Positions 1 to 8,651 are shown, counted from the stretch's first letter. The stretch: DNA of 64,000 bases from Pseudarthrobacter sulfonivorans (GCF_001484605.1 NZ_CP013747.1:1550001-1614000); one strand, 5' to 3'. Program-made: numbers and translations. The notes: generated by a model not told the origin, from the letters alone.

Positions 1-15
1 CGTAAGATAAAACCC

Positions 16-1434
16 GTGACTAGCGAACAGACAAAGACTTTTGACCTCTCGGCATCCTTCAAGGCCTACGACGTCCGGGGAATCGTGGGTGAATCCATCA
101 CCGCTGAAATCGTCGAAGCCGTGGGTGCCGCGTTCGTTGATGTCCTGGAACTGGAAGGCCAGACGGTCCTCGTCGGCGGCGACATGCGCCCCTCCTCACC
201 CGAGTTCGCCAAGGCTTTCGCCGACGGCGCAGCCACCCGCGGCGCGGACGTCAAGCTCCTTGATTTGATCTCCACCGATGAGCTCTACTTCGCCTGCGGC
301 TCCCTCAACGCTGCCGGCGCCACGTTCACCGCCAGCCACAACCCGGCCGAATACAACGGCATCAAGATGTCCAAACCAGGCGCGCAGCCCATCTCCTCCG
401 AGTCTGGCCTCAAAGAGATCCAGGCCCTGGCCGAGAAGTACCTCAACGAAGGCTCCATCCCGGCAGCCCCCGTCCGCGGCCTGATCGGCGTCCACGACGT
501 CCTGAAGGACTACTCCGAGTACCTCCGCCAGCTGGTGGACCTCTCCGGTTCCCGGCCGCTCAAGGTGGTTGTGGACGCAGGCAACGGCATGGCCGGCCTC
601 ACCACCCCGGCGGTGCTGGGCGACGCCCTGCTGCCCAAGCTGCCCTTCGACATCATTCCCCTTTATTTCGAGCTGGACGGTTCCTTCCCGAACCACCCCG
701 CCAACCCCCTCGAGCCGGAAAACCTCCGCGACCTCCAGGCTGCAGTCATTGAGCACGGCGCCGATATCGGCCTGGCCTTCGACGGCGACGCCGACCGCTG
801 CTTCGTCATCGACGAAAAGGGCGAGCCCGTGTCGCCGTCGGCCATCACCGGTATGGTGGCACGCCGCGAAATCGCCCGCGCCCAGGCGCAGGGCGAGGCG
901 ACGCCCACCGTCATCCACAATCTGCTCACCTCCCGTGCGGTGCCGGAACTGGTAGAGCACGACGGCGGCCGCGCCGTCCGCACGCGTGTGGGCCACTCCT
1001 TCATCAAGGCAGTCATGGCTGAGGAAGGTGCTGTGTTCGGCGGCGAGCACTCTGCCCACTTCTACTTCCGCGACTTCTGGAATGCAGACACCGGGATGCT
1101 CGCGGCGATGCACGTGCTGGCAGCCCTCGGCGAGCAGGACGGTCCGCTGTCCGAGCTCGGCCGCGAGTACGAGCCCTATGTCTCTTCCGGTGAGATCAAC
1201 TCGGAAATCGAGGACAAGGCGGGAGCCGTTGAGCGCGTCCGCACCGACTTTGCCGCCGAGGACATCACCGTGGACACCATGGACGGCAGCACCTTCACGG
1301 CAAATGACGGCAGCTTCTGGTTCAACCTGCGCCCGTCCAACACGGAGCCCTTCCTCCGCCTGAACGTGGAAGCAACGGACCGGGCCCTGATGGAAAGCGT
1401 CCGCGACCGCGTACTGTCCAATGTCCGGCGCTAA
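16..1434 (+). CDS. manB: phosphomannomutase/phosphoglucomutase
   Basis: This 472-residue protein is a phosphohexomutase of the alpha-D-phosphohexomutase superfamily, which interconverts mannose-6-P and mannose-1-P (and often the glucose phosphates) for GDP-mannose and cell-surface glycan synthesis in the cytoplasm. Diagnostic motifs are visible in order: the phosphoserine loop TASHNPAEYNG at about residues 105-115 (Ser107), the metal-binding DGDADR at 256-261, the sugar-binding GEHSAH near 340 and the phosphate-binding RPSNTEP near the C-terminus. The length is normal for the family. The stop overlaps the next gene by 14 bases, which suggests translational coupling. PMM and PGM specificity cannot be separated by eye. 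Confidence 0.93.
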   Translation: MTSEQTKTFDLSASFKAYDVRGIVGESITAEIVEAVGAAFVDVLELEGQTVLVGGDMRPSSPEFAKAFADGAATRGADVKLLDLISTDELYFACGSLNAAGATFTASHNPAEYNGIKMSKPGAQPISSESGLKEIQALAEKYLNEGSIPAAPVRGLIGVHDVLKDYSEYLRQLVDLSGSRPLKVVVDAGNGMAGLTTPAVLGDALLPKLPFDIIPLYFELDGSFPNHPANPLEPENLRDLQAAVIEHGADIGLAFDGDADRCFVIDEKGEPVSPSAITGMVARREIARAQAQGEATPTVIHNLLTSRAVPELVEHDGGRAVRTRVGHSFIKAVMAEEGAVFGGEHSAHFYFRDFWNADTGMLAAMHVLAALGEQDGPLSELGREYEPYVSSGEINSEIEDKAGAVERVRTDFAAEDITVDTMDGSTFTANDGSFWFNLRPSNTEPFLRLNVEATDRALMESVRDRVLSNVRR

Positions 1435-1930
1435 GCCGGAAGTGGCCCACGAAGCCACGGACGGCCCGGCTGCGGTGGTTTCGTGGCGGGATTCCGTGCC
1501 GGAGGCTTCTGCCACGGACCTGGAAAACCTGCTGGGCACAGGCGTCGGCGCAGCCCAGGAACAGCTCGAGCGAAACGGCGGCTTCCTGCCGTTCGCACTG
1601 GTGGTGGAGAACGACGGCGAGGTCCGGCTGGTGGCTGTTACGCCGGCTGACGCCCAGGACGGCTCTGACGGTGACTTCGACGCCGACACGATGATCAGCG
1701 ACCTCACCGAACTGCTCCGGCAGAACCGTGTTGATTTCCGGGCGGCCGCAATTGTCTGCGACATCCTCTTGGTCGAGGAAGAAAAAGATGCCATCCATGT
1801 AGCTGCTGAACACCGCGACGGATCCGTTTTCGCCGCGGTCCTCCCCTACGCCGCCAACACCGGGACCCACGAATGGGAGTTTGGCCAGCTCGCCGCTGAC
1901 ACCAGCGAACCCACGGTCTGGGTGGACTAG
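1421..1930 (+). CDS. conserved hypothetical protein linked to manB
   Basis: This 169-residue, very acidic, soluble protein has no signal peptide or membrane segment. I do not recognise a named domain. Its start lies inside the last codons of manB (14-base overlap), so it is probably co-transcribed and translationally coupled with the mutase. Mycobacterial phosphomannomutase genes are also followed by a small uncharacterised gene, so the linkage may be old, but equivalence is an inference. Two hydrophobic beta-strand-like stretches (FLPFALVVENDG and RAAAIVCDILLVEE) suggest a compact alpha/beta fold. Confidence 0.8.
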   Translation: MSGAKPEVAHEATDGPAAVVSWRDSVPEASATDLENLLGTGVGAAQEQLERNGGFLPFALVVENDGEVRLVAVTPADAQDGSDGDFDADTMISDLTELLRQNRVDFRAAAIVCDILLVEEEKDAIHVAAEHRDGSVFAAVLPYAANTGTHEWEFGQLAADTSEPTVWVD

Positions 1931-1947
1931 ACCGCACCCCGGTTGCC

Positions 1948-2397
1948 ATGAAAATCAACGCCTTTGCAGACGTCAGCCTCCGGGCGCTGATGGTTCTGGC
2001 CGCCGCGCCCGGGGCCACCCTCCTGACCACGCAGAACATCGCCGATGCCGTGGGAACTCCGTACAACCACGTCAGCAAGGCGATGGCCAGGCTGCGCAGC
2101 CTGGGCCTGATCGAGGTAGAGCGCGGCAGGTCGGGCGGATCCCGGCTCAGCTCCGTTGGCCGCCGGGCAACGGTGGGCCAGGTCCTGCGGGACCTGGACA
2201 CCCGGACGGACGCCGCCGATTGCGTCGCGCCGGGCGGCGAATGCCCGCTGATCCATGAATGCAGGCTTCGCGTCGCGCTGGCCCGCGCCCGTGAGGCGTT
2301 TTACCGGGAACTTGATGGAGTGGTTGTGGCCGAACTTCCCGGCTCGCGGCAGATGGCACCCGTCTTCCAGCTGATCGGCCTGCGCCCCGGCCTATAG
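1948..2397 (+). CDS. nsrR: Rrf2-family nitric-oxide-sensing regulator, NsrR-like
   Basis: This 149-residue protein has an N-terminal winged helix (residues 1-75; MKINAFADVSLRALMVLA is the typical Rrf2 opening, and TTQNIADAVGTPYNHVSKAM is the recognition region). Three cysteines in ADCVAPGGECPLIHEC (about residues 91-106) match the Fe-S ligand pattern of NsrR proteins. In the family, NO destroys the cluster and relieves repression. The next gene is a flavohemoglobin and an NsrR-type palindrome lies between them, so this is very probably its repressor. No clear Shine-Dalgarno precedes the ATG, which begins 17 bases after the upstream stop. Confidence 0.9.
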   Translation: MKINAFADVSLRALMVLAAAPGATLLTTQNIADAVGTPYNHVSKAMARLRSLGLIEVERGRSGGSRLSSVGRRATVGQVLRDLDTRTDAADCVAPGGECPLIHECRLRVALARAREAFYRELDGVVVAELPGSRQMAPVFQLIGLRPGL

Positions 2398-2465
2398 CCC
2401 CGCGCCGCGCCCGCATCTCCACCGATTTGATCTCAACTTCTACGGGGTGTAGAACTTGAGGTACG

Positions 2466-2492
2466 AATATACGCATTTCAAATGTAAGTATT
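2466..2492. promoter_or_regulatory. NsrR-type operator upstream of hmp
   Basis: An imperfect 13+1+13 palindrome is present. The central CATTTcAAATG is perfectly symmetric and the outer AATA/TATT also match (9 of 13 positions paired). The core agrees with the published NsrR consensus built on ATGCATTT and AAATGCAT half-sites. It lies 46 bases before the hmp start and just after the regulator gene. The assignment is by pattern only. Confidence 0.65.
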
Positions 2493-2537
2493 CACATTGA
2501 CCGGACGAAAGCCCGGTCCCCTATCGCAGGAGTACAC

Positions 2538-3698
2538 ATGCTCTCGGACAAATCCCGCCCCGTCATTGAGGCCACGCTGCCGCTCGTCGGTTCCCGGATC
2601 GGCGCCATCACTCCCAAGTTCTATGCACGGCTGTTCGCCGCCCACCCGGAACTGTTGGATGGCCTGTTCAGCCGCTCCAACCAGCGCTCGGGCAACCAGC
2701 AGCAGGCGCTGGCCGGAAGCATCGCCGCTTTCGCCACGCACCTGGTCAACAACCCGGGCACCCTCCCCGAAACTGTGCTTTCCCGCATCGCCCACCGGCA
2801 CGCGTCGCTCGGCATCACTGAGCCCCAGTACCAGGTGGTCTACGAGCACCTCTTCGCGGCCATCGCGGAGGACCTGGCCGAGGTCATCACCCCGGAGATC
2901 GCCGAGGCCTGGACCGAGGTTTATTGGCTGATGGCGGACGCCCTGATCAAGCTCGAAAAGGGCCTCTACGCAGCACAGGCCAACGGCAAGATGTGGACCC
3001 CGTGGAAGGTCGCCGCCAAGATCCCTGCCGGCATCGGCTCCATGACCTTCACTCTCGAACCCGCTGACGACACTCCAGTCACGGCTGCCCTGCCGGGTCA
3101 GTACGTCAGCGTCAAGGTCCAACTGCCGGACGGCCTGCGCCAGGTCCGGCAGTACTCACTTTCGGGCGATGCAGGCACCAGCCGCAGCTTCACCACCAAG
3201 CTCGACGACGGCGGCGAGGTCTCCCCCGTACTGCACAACACCGTCGAGGTTGGCGACATTCTGGAGATCTCCAACCCCTACGGCGAGATCACCCTCAAGG
3301 ACGGCGACGGTCCGGTGGTCCTGGCATCGGCCGGCATCGGCTGTACACCGACGGCGTCGATCCTGCGCTCCCTCGCCGAGTCGGGCTCCGACCGGCAGGT
3401 GCTGGTGCTGCACGCGGAAAGCACCCTGGACAGCTGGGCGCTGCGCGGTCAGATGACGGACGACGTCGAACGCCTGGCGGATGCCGACCTCCAGCTGTGG
3501 CTCGAAGAGCCACGCGCCGGGGCCAACGAAGGCTTTATGTCCCTGCGCGAAGTGGACCTGCCGGCCAACGCGTCGCTGTACCTCTGTGGACCGCTACCGT
3601 TCATGAAGCACATCCGCAACGAGGCCATCAGCGCCGGCATCCCGGCCACTCGCATCCACTACGAGGTCTTCGGACCGGACATCTGGCTCGCTTCCTGA
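2538..3698 (+). CDS. hmp: flavohemoglobin, nitric oxide dioxygenase
   Basis: This 386-residue protein has the full three-domain layout of Hmp: an N-terminal globin (about 1-135, with the proximal-His region RIAHRHASLG), an FAD-binding barrel (about 145-255, with RQYSLSG) and an NAD-binding domain (about 265-386, with SAGIGCTPTASIL and a C-terminal EVFGPD). It oxidises NO to nitrate using O2 and NADH in the cytoplasm. It begins 140 bases after the NsrR-like gene with an NsrR-type palindrome between, so expression is likely induced by nitrosative stress. A Shine-Dalgarno GCAGGAG precedes the ATG. Confidence 0.95.
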   Translation: MLSDKSRPVIEATLPLVGSRIGAITPKFYARLFAAHPELLDGLFSRSNQRSGNQQQALAGSIAAFATHLVNNPGTLPETVLSRIAHRHASLGITEPQYQVVYEHLFAAIAEDLAEVITPEIAEAWTEVYWLMADALIKLEKGLYAAQANGKMWTPWKVAAKIPAGIGSMTFTLEPADDTPVTAALPGQYVSVKVQLPDGLRQVRQYSLSGDAGTSRSFTTKLDDGGEVSPVLHNTVEVGDILEISNPYGEITLKDGDGPVVLASAGIGCTPTASILRSLAESGSDRQVLVLHAESTLDSWALRGQMTDDVERLADADLQLWLEEPRAGANEGFMSLREVDLPANASLYLCGPLPFMKHIRNEAISAGIPATRIHYEVFGPDIWLAS

Positions 3699-3723
3699 CG
3701 GCGGATGCTTCCTAGCGACAGAA

Positions 3724-3769
3724 GCGCGAAAGGACACTTAAGCCCCGGTGCTTAAGTGTCCTTTCGCGC
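3724..3769. repeat. perfect 20-bp inverted repeat, member of dispersed repeat family
   Basis: Two exactly complementary 20-base arms (3724-3743 and 3750-3769) surround a 6-base loop. The outer part of each arm matches the 16-base core AAGTGTCCGTTCGCGC, with one G-to-T change, that recurs at 3785, 7832, 27014 and 27056. It lies between the convergent hmp and pckG genes and could also act as a terminator for hmp. Confidence 0.85.
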
Positions 3770-3784
3770 ATCCCGAGGGGCCAG

Positions 3785-3800
3785 AAGTGTCCGTTCGCGC
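3785..3800 (+). repeat. copy of the AAGTGTCCGTTCGCGC repeat
   Basis: This is an exact 16-base copy of the dispersed core, 15 bases downstream of the larger inverted repeat and directly before the pckG-side hairpin. Confidence 0.75.
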
Positions 3801-3805
3801 CGAGC

Positions 3806-3854
3806 ACGACGGCGGCCCCGCACCTTTCTTGCAAAGGTGCGGGGCCGCCGTCGT
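3806..3854. terminator. 22-bp perfect stem-loop downstream of pckG
   Basis: Perfectly complementary 22-base arms (3806-3827 and 3833-3854) flank a 5-base loop, 13 bases past the pckG stop codon. The stem is very GC-rich and there is no long T-run on the minus strand, so it is a strong RNA hairpin but not a textbook intrinsic terminator. It probably ends or protects the pckG transcript. Confidence 0.7.
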
Positions 3855-3867
3855 ACTTTCTGGAACG

Positions 3868-5694
3868 TCAGCCCAGGCGGGCCTTCAGGCCGGCAAGCTC
3901 GGACTGCAGCGCCTCGGGGAGGGAATCGCCGAAGTTGGCGTACCATTCCTCGATGGAGGCGAGCTCGGTGGCCCACTCGGCCGGGTCAACGCGGACAGCT
4001 TCCTCGACCTGGGCGGGCGTCATGTCCAGGCCCTTGAGGTCGATGGATTCGCCGGTGGGAACAAAGCCGATCGGCGTCTCGACGGCGTCTGCCTTGCCTT
4101 CCAGGCGCTCGATGGCCCACTTGAGGACACGGGCGTTGTCGCCGAAGCCAGGCCAGGCGAAGCCGCCCTCGGCCGTGCGGCGGAACCAGTTGACCAGGAA
4201 GATCTTGGGCAGGCGCTCCGGGTTGGCCTTTGCGGACAGGTTGACCCAGTGGTTCAGGTAGTCGCCGGCGTCGTAGCCCATGAACGGCAGCATGGCCATG
4301 GGGTCGCGGCGGACCACGCCCACCGCCCCGGCTGCCGCGGCAGTGGTCTCGGAGGACAGTGTGGAACCCATGAAGATGCCGTTTGACCAGCTGCGGGCCT
4401 CGGTCACCAGGGGGATGGTGGTCTTGCGGCGGCCGCCGAACAGGATCGCGGAAAGCTCCACGCCGTCGGGTTTGTTGTACTCCTCGGCCAGCATGTCGAT
4501 CTGGTCGATCGGCGTGCAGAAGCGCGAGTTCGGGTGAGCTGCGGGCTTGTCCGAATCCGAGGTCCAGGAGTTACCCTGCCAGTCGGTCAGATGAGCGGGC
4601 ACTTCCTCAGTCATGCCCTCCCACCACACGCCGCCGTCGTCGGTCAGTGCGACATTGGTGAAGATGCTGTTGCCCTTGGCGATAGCGCGCATCGCGTTGG
4701 GGTTGGTGCCCCAGCCGGTGCCCGGAGCCACGCCGAAGAGACCGGCCTCGGGGTTGACGGCGCGGAGCTCGCCTTCCTTGCCGAAGCGCATCCAGGTGAT
4801 GTCGTCACCCAGCGTCTCCACCTTCCAGCCTTCGATGGTGGGATCGAGCAGCGCAAGGTTGGTCTTGCCGCAGGCGGAGGGGAAGGCAGCCGAGACGTAG
4901 TACGTCTTCTGCTCCGGGGACGTCAGCTTCAGGATGAGCATGTGCTCGGCCAGCCAGCCTTCGTCGCGGGCCATGACGGAGGCGATACGCAGCGCGTAGC
5001 ACTTCTTGCCCAGCAGCGCGTTTCCGCCGTAGCCGGAGCCGAAGGACCAGATGGAGCGCTCCTCGGGGAAGTGCACGATCCACTTGTCCGTATTGCACGG
5101 CCACGGCACGTCCGCCTGACCTGCTTCGAGCGGCGCACCCAGGGAGTGCAGGGCCGGCACGAAGAATGCGTTGGTCTCGGTGATGCGGTTCAGCACGTCG
5201 GTGCCGATGCGGGCCATGATGCGCATCGAGGCAACAACGTAGGCACTGTCGGTGATCTCCACGCCGAACTTGGGATCCTCGGCGTCGAGGTGCCCCATCA
5301 CGAACGGGATGACGTACATTGTGCGTCCGCGCATGGAGCCGGCAAACAGCCCACGCAGCTTTTCCTTCATCTCGACCGGGGCCATCCAGTTATTGGTGAA
5401 GCCGGCGTCGTGCTCCTTCTCGGAGCAGATGAAGGTCTGCTCTTCCACACGGGCTACGTCCGCGGGATCAGAGAATGCAGCGAACGAGTTGGGGAAGAGC
5501 TCCTGGTTCAGGCGCGTCAGCGTTCCTGCTGCGACGAGCTCGTCCGTGAGACGCGTGTTTTCCTGTTCGGACCCGTCAACCCAGTGGATCCGGTCGGGCT
5601 GCGTAAGCTCAGCAACCTCTTCGACCCATGCCAGCAGTGCTGCATGCGTGGTGGGTGCTTTCTCAAGCAGCGGCTTCTGCGCCAGATCGCCCAT
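3868..5694 (-). CDS. pckG: phosphoenolpyruvate carboxykinase (GTP)
   Basis: This 608-residue cytosolic enzyme converts oxaloacetate and GTP to phosphoenolpyruvate and CO2 and is the first committed step of gluconeogenesis. The phosphate-binding loop [13 protein letters not shown] and the GTP-class signature around [15 protein letters not shown] and [11 protein letters not shown] identify the GTP-dependent family, and the length is typical. I chose the ATG at 5694 (MGDLAQ) because GGAAGGGAACC sits just before it. An upstream in-frame ATG at 5718 would add eight residues and lacks such a site. A Crp/GlxR-like palindrome lies about 155 bases upstream, consistent with carbon-source control. Confidence 0.95.
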   Translation of the reverse strand: MGDLAQKPLLEKAPTTHAALLAWVEEVAELTQPDRIHWVDGSEQENTRLTDELVAAGTLTRLNQELFPNSFAAFSDPADVARVEEQTFICSEKEHDAGFTNNWMAPVEMKEKLRGLFAGSMRGRTMYVIPFVMGHLDAEDPKFGVEITDSAYVVASMRIMARIGTDVLNRITETNAFFVPALHSLGAPLEAGQADVPWPCNTDKWIVHFPEERSIWSFGSGYGGNALLGKKCYALRIASVMARDEGWLAEHMLILKLTSPEQKTYYVSAAFPSACGKTNLALLDPTIEGWKVETLGDDITWMRFGKEGELRAVNPEAGLFGVAPGTGWGTNPNAMRAIAKGNSIFTNVALTDDGGVWWEGMTEEVPAHLTDWQGNSWTSDSDKPAAHPNSRFCTPIDQIDMLAEEYNKPDGVELSAILFGGRRKTTIPLVTEARSWSNGIFMGSTLSSETTAAAAGAVGVVRRDPMAMLPFMGYDAGDYLNHWVNLSAKANPERLPKIFLVNWFRRTAEGGFAWPGFGDNARVLKWAIERLEGKADAVETPIGFVPTGESIDLKGLDMTPAQVEEAVRVDPAEWATELASIEEWYANFGDSLPEALQSELAGLKARLG

Positions 5695-5844
5695 TGCGGT
5701 TCCCTTCCTCGGGTTCATCGGTGTGTCCTAAATGCTATTGGCCACCCAAGGGCGTCATGCGAGGCCAGCGGTGCACGTTCGTGATCGTTGGAGCCGAAAA
5801 CCGCGCAAATTCAAGGAAAACCGCGCACAAACGGCTGAATTTAA

Positions 5845-5858
5845 GTGACGAAGGTCAC
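5845..5858. promoter_or_regulatory. Crp/GlxR-type palindrome GTGA-N6-TCAC
   Basis: The sequence GTGACGAAGGTCAC has the half-sites and 6-base spacing of Crp-family sites (TGTGA-N6-TCACA), as used by GlxR in corynebacteria. It lies in the divergent region between pckG and tRNA-Arg. Control of pckG by a cAMP receptor protein is a plausible inference. Confidence 0.5.
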
Positions 5859-5872
5859 CTAGACCGGTCTAG
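5859..5872. promoter_or_regulatory. perfect palindrome CTAGACCGGTCTAG
   Basis: A perfect 14-base palindrome directly abuts the Crp-like site. Its size and form are those of a regulator operator. I cannot assign the factor; the AGACC half-site vaguely resembles GntR-family sites. Confidence 0.45.
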
Positions 5873-5897
5873 TCGGCTAGATTACATGCCTCTCGAT

Positions 5898-5927
5898 TTG
5901 GAACTCCGGGCCACCCTCGCGTAAAGT
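5898..5927 (+). promoter_or_regulatory. promoter of tRNA-Arg
   Basis: TTGGAA at 5898-5903 and TAAAGT at 5922-5927 are separated by 18 bases, a reasonable sigma-70-type promoter 43 bases before the mature tRNA. Confidence 0.5.
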
Positions 5928-5970
5928 AATTCGAGGTTCGGGGAGCAAGAAACGCCGCGAAACACAAAAT

Positions 5971-6044
<74 letters not shown>

Positions 6045-6050
6045 CAGAGA

Positions 6051-6084
6051 AAGGCCCGTATCGGTTCGCCGATACGGGCCTTTT
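6051..6084 (+). terminator. intrinsic terminator after tRNA-Arg
   Basis: The stem AAGGCCCGTATCGG / CCGATACGGGCCTT with a TTCG tetraloop is followed by TTTT, seven bases after the tRNA. Confidence 0.85.
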
Positions 6085-6316
6085 GTCGTTAAGCGTAGCG
6101 CCCCTTTCCTGCCACCGGCCTCCGCCCCAGGAACGGCACGGCCACGCGCGCCTTCCCAGCGGAAATGCGTCACTTTTGGTAGCAAACCCCGGCACCGCCC
6201 CTGGATTCCCGCGGGTGACCCGGCCCGCTGCGGTCAAAAGTTACGCAGGTGTGCAGTCAGCTGATTGACGACGACGGCGCTCCCCGCCTCCCGCGAGGCG
6301 GGCGTAGGCTGGACGA

Positions 6317-7822
6317 ATGACGCCTGAAACGCTGCAACGTGAATTCGATGTCATTGTGATCGGCGCTGGTGCCGTGGGGGAAAACGTCGCCGACCGGGTG
6401 GTCCAGGGCGGCCTGACGGCTGTCCTTGTTGAAGCCGAACTAGTGGGCGGCGAATGCTCGTATTGGGCCTGCATGCCGTCCAAAGCCCTGCTCCGCCCCG
6501 GCACCGCCCTGCACGGCGCACAGACGGTACCCGGCGCAGCGGAAGCCGTCACCCTGACACTGGATGCAGTGGCAGTCCTGAAGCGCCGGGACTATTTCAC
6601 CGCAAACTGGCAGGACGACAGCCAGGTGAAGTGGTTGGAAGATACCGGGATTGAACTGATCCGTGGCCACGGCTGGATCACCGAGCCGCGCACCGTTGAA
6701 GTAGTCGGGCTGGACGGCAACACTTACGAACTCAAGGCGCGTCACGCCGTCGTACTCGCCACCGGCTCCACACCCACTACCCCTCCCATCGACGGGTTGG
6801 CGGATCTGCAGGTCTGGGGCACACGCGAAGCCACCTCGGCCAAGGAGGTGCCGGAGCGCCTGGCCGTGATCGGCGGAGGCGTAGCGGGCAGCGAACTGGC
6901 GCAGGCATTCGCACGCCTGGGCTCGGACGTGACGCTGGTGGCCAGGAGCGGCCTGCTGGGCACGTTCCCCGCAGAGGCCAGCAAACTTGTGGTCGCGGGG
7001 CTGCGCGCGGACGGCGTGGCGGTCCGCCTCTACACGTCCACCGAAAGTGTCCGGGAAAACGACGACGGCACGTTCACCCTCACACTTCAGGACCAGACGC
7101 CGGACGGCCGCACCACCGTCATTGCGGACAAGGTCCTCGTTTCAACAGGCCGGCATCCCGCCCTCGAAGGCCTCGGCCTGGAAAGCCTGGGTTTCGAGGC
7201 GCAGGACGGGCAGCCGCTGAAACTCACCACCGACTCCACTGGACTAGTCCAGGGCCTCCCGGACGTCCCGGGCACCCCGGGCACCCCGGGCGAGGATGGT
7301 GAGAACCCCTGGCTCTACGCTGTTGGCGACGCCGCAGGCAGAAATTTCTTCACCCACCAGGGCAAGTACGAGGCCAGGGCCACCGGCGACGCGATCGCGG
7401 CCCGAGCCAAGGGCGAGCTCAGCGGCGCCCCCGAGGCCTGGAGCCGGTACGCCCAGACCGCCAACCAGCATGCTGTCCCGAACGTGGTGTTCACCGATCC
7501 CGAACTGGCGGCCGTGGGGCGCTCGGTGGAGCAGGCAAAACGGGACGGCTACAACGTGTCGTCCGTGGAGCTGCCAATCCAAGTGTCGGGTTCGTCCCTG
7601 CATTCGGAACACTACGAAGGCTGGGCGCAACTGGTGGTGGACGAGGACCGGCGGGTCCTGCTCGGCGCCACCTTCGCGGGCCCGGAGGTGGGCGAACTGC
7701 TGCACGCGGCCACCATCGCAGTGGTGGGCGAGGTCCCGCTGGAGCGGCTGTGGCATGCGGTGCCATCGTTTCCCACGGTCAGCGAGGTGTGGCTGCGGCT
7801 CCTGGAGAAGTACGGCTTGTAG
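6317..7822 (+). CDS. pyridine nucleotide-disulfide oxidoreductase (Lpd/mercuric-reductase-like)
   Basis: This 501-residue flavoprotein has an FAD-binding motif VIGAGAVGENVADRV at the N-terminus, a redox-active pair Cys47-x4-Cys52 in GGECSYWACMPSKALL, an NAD(P)-binding AVIGGGVAGSELAQAF near residue 180, the second FAD motif YAVGDAAG near 335 and a C-terminal dimerisation domain. The C-terminal catalytic loop reads HAVPSFPTVSE rather than the HPTxSE of dihydrolipoamide dehydrogenase. It is therefore probably a related disulfide reductase of unknown substrate and not a pyruvate-complex E3. No dehydrogenase-complex genes lie nearby. The cofactors are secure and the substrate is unknown. Confidence 0.85.
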   Translation: MTPETLQREFDVIVIGAGAVGENVADRVVQGGLTAVLVEAELVGGECSYWACMPSKALLRPGTALHGAQTVPGAAEAVTLTLDAVAVLKRRDYFTANWQDDSQVKWLEDTGIELIRGHGWITEPRTVEVVGLDGNTYELKARHAVVLATGSTPTTPPIDGLADLQVWGTREATSAKEVPERLAVIGGGVAGSELAQAFARLGSDVTLVARSGLLGTFPAEASKLVVAGLRADGVAVRLYTSTESVRENDDGTFTLTLQDQTPDGRTTVIADKVLVSTGRHPALEGLGLESLGFEAQDGQPLKLTTDSTGLVQGLPDVPGTPGTPGEDGENPWLYAVGDAAGRNFFTHQGKYEARATGDAIAARAKGELSGAPEAWSRYAQTANQHAVPNVVFTDPELAAVGRSVEQAKRDGYNVSSVELPIQVSGSSLHSEHYEGWAQLVVDEDRRVLLGATFAGPEVGELLHAATIAVVGEVPLERLWHAVPSFPTVSEVWLRLLEKYGL

Positions 7823-7831
7823 GAGGGGCCC

Positions 7832-7847
7832 AAGTGTCCGTTAGCGC
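7832..7847 (+). repeat. copy of the dispersed AAGTGTCCGTTnGCGC repeat
   Basis: The sequence AAGTGTCCGTTAGCGC matches the core at 15 of 16 positions and lies 10 bases past the stop of the upstream oxidoreductase gene. Confidence 0.65.
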
Positions 7848-7883
7848 TGGGCTACTCCCGCCGCCCTACTCCCGTGCGCTATT

Positions 7884-7903
7884 TGAACTGACCAGTCAGT
7901 TCA
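7884..7903. promoter_or_regulatory. TetR-type operator overlapping the promoter of the YhgE operon
   Basis: A palindrome with perfect 9-base arms (TGAACTGAC / GTCAGTTCA) and a 2-base centre is present. It overlaps a promoter: -35 TTGAAC at 7883-7888, a 17-base spacer, and -10 TAGGCT at 7906-7911. A TetR gene is the third gene of the operon, so autoregulation is the natural reading. Confidence 0.7.
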
Positions 7904-7943
7904 GTTAGGCTGGAGGTGGACATACACCGTCGAAAGGCCATTT

Positions 7944-8651
7944 TTGCTCTCCGTACAGCAGCTCCTTGTGAAGGGCCGGCGCGACGATTTGCTTCCGCCC
8001 ACCTCTCTGCGGGTCGGCCGGGGTGAGCTCCTCCTCGTCACCGCCGAACGCCAGGACCAGCGGACAGCCCTTGCCCTGACCATCAGCGGGCGTATGAAAC
8101 CCACTGGCGGCCGGATGTCCTGGGACGCCAACGAACGCACCAAATCCCTCCGCCTCGCGAGCGCCCTGGTGGATTCCCCCAACGTGAATGAGCCCGAGCA
8201 GCACCTCAGTGTCCGGGACCTTGTCACCGAGGACCTCGCCCTGATCCCCCGCCGCTACCGGGGCGCGCTGCTGAGCAAGCCCTGGCTCAAAGTCAACAGT
8301 TTCGAGGACATCGCGGACCTGTGGACGGAGCAGCTGGCGCCGGACCGGCGCATTGAACTGCTGACGGCCCTTGCCCTCGCCAACCCGCACACGGACCTTT
8401 TGGTGGTGGACTCCCCCGACAGGCACGGTGCCCACGCTGCGGACTGGCTCCCGCGGCTTGAGGAGCTGGCGTACGACGCCGGCCGGCCGCTCGCCGTCGT
8501 CGTCACCGTTACTGCCCTCCCGGCAGGGTGGACGGGACCGGCCACAGTGATCGGCAACGCCGTCCCGGACGTGGACGAAGCGCCCGATGCGCCGGCTCTC
8601 ACGGACGAAGAAACCGAATCCCTCTTACTCGAAACCGAGGATGCCAAGTGA
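7944..8651 (+). CDS. degenerate ABC-transporter-like ATPase subunit
   Basis: This 235-residue protein has the layout of an ABC ATP-binding subunit (an ELLLVTAE strand, a TISGRMKPTGGRMSW region, and a Walker B-like DLLVVDSPD). The Walker A loop GxxGxGKS/T is replaced by AERQDQRTA, the LSGGQ signature by LAPDRRIE, and the catalytic Glu after Walker B by Ser. It is therefore unlikely to hydrolyse ATP. It begins with TTG, preceded by GAAAGG. Its TGA overlaps the GTG of the following YhgE/Pip gene, so the two are translationally coupled and probably form one complex. The role is inferred from this pairing only. Confidence 0.7.
   Translation: MLSVQQLLVKGRRDDLLPPTSLRVGRGELLLVTAERQDQRTALALTISGRMKPTGGRMSWDANERTKSLRLASALVDSPNVNEPEQHLSVRDLVTEDLALIPRRYRGALLSKPWLKVNSFEDIADLWTEQLAPDRRIELLTALALANPHTDLLVVDSPDRHGAHAADWLPRLEELAYDAGRPLAVVVTVTALPAGWTGPATVIGNAVPDVDEAPDAPALTDEETESLLLETEDAK

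Noticed and set aside
196..1794. Long open frame on the minus strand opposite manB and its downstream gene
   Set aside because: It is a shadow of high-GC coding sequence: low-complexity composition, no ribosome site, and it covers two well-supported genes.
4534..5784. 416-codon plus-strand frame opposite pckG
   Set aside because: Shadow of pckG; composition rich in Gly, His and Arg with no family resemblance.
6317..7822. Flavoprotein considered as dihydrolipoamide dehydrogenase (lpd)
   Set aside because: The C-terminal catalytic loop is HAVPSFPTVSE and the redox loop CSYWAC is atypical; no 2-oxoacid dehydrogenase genes are nearby.
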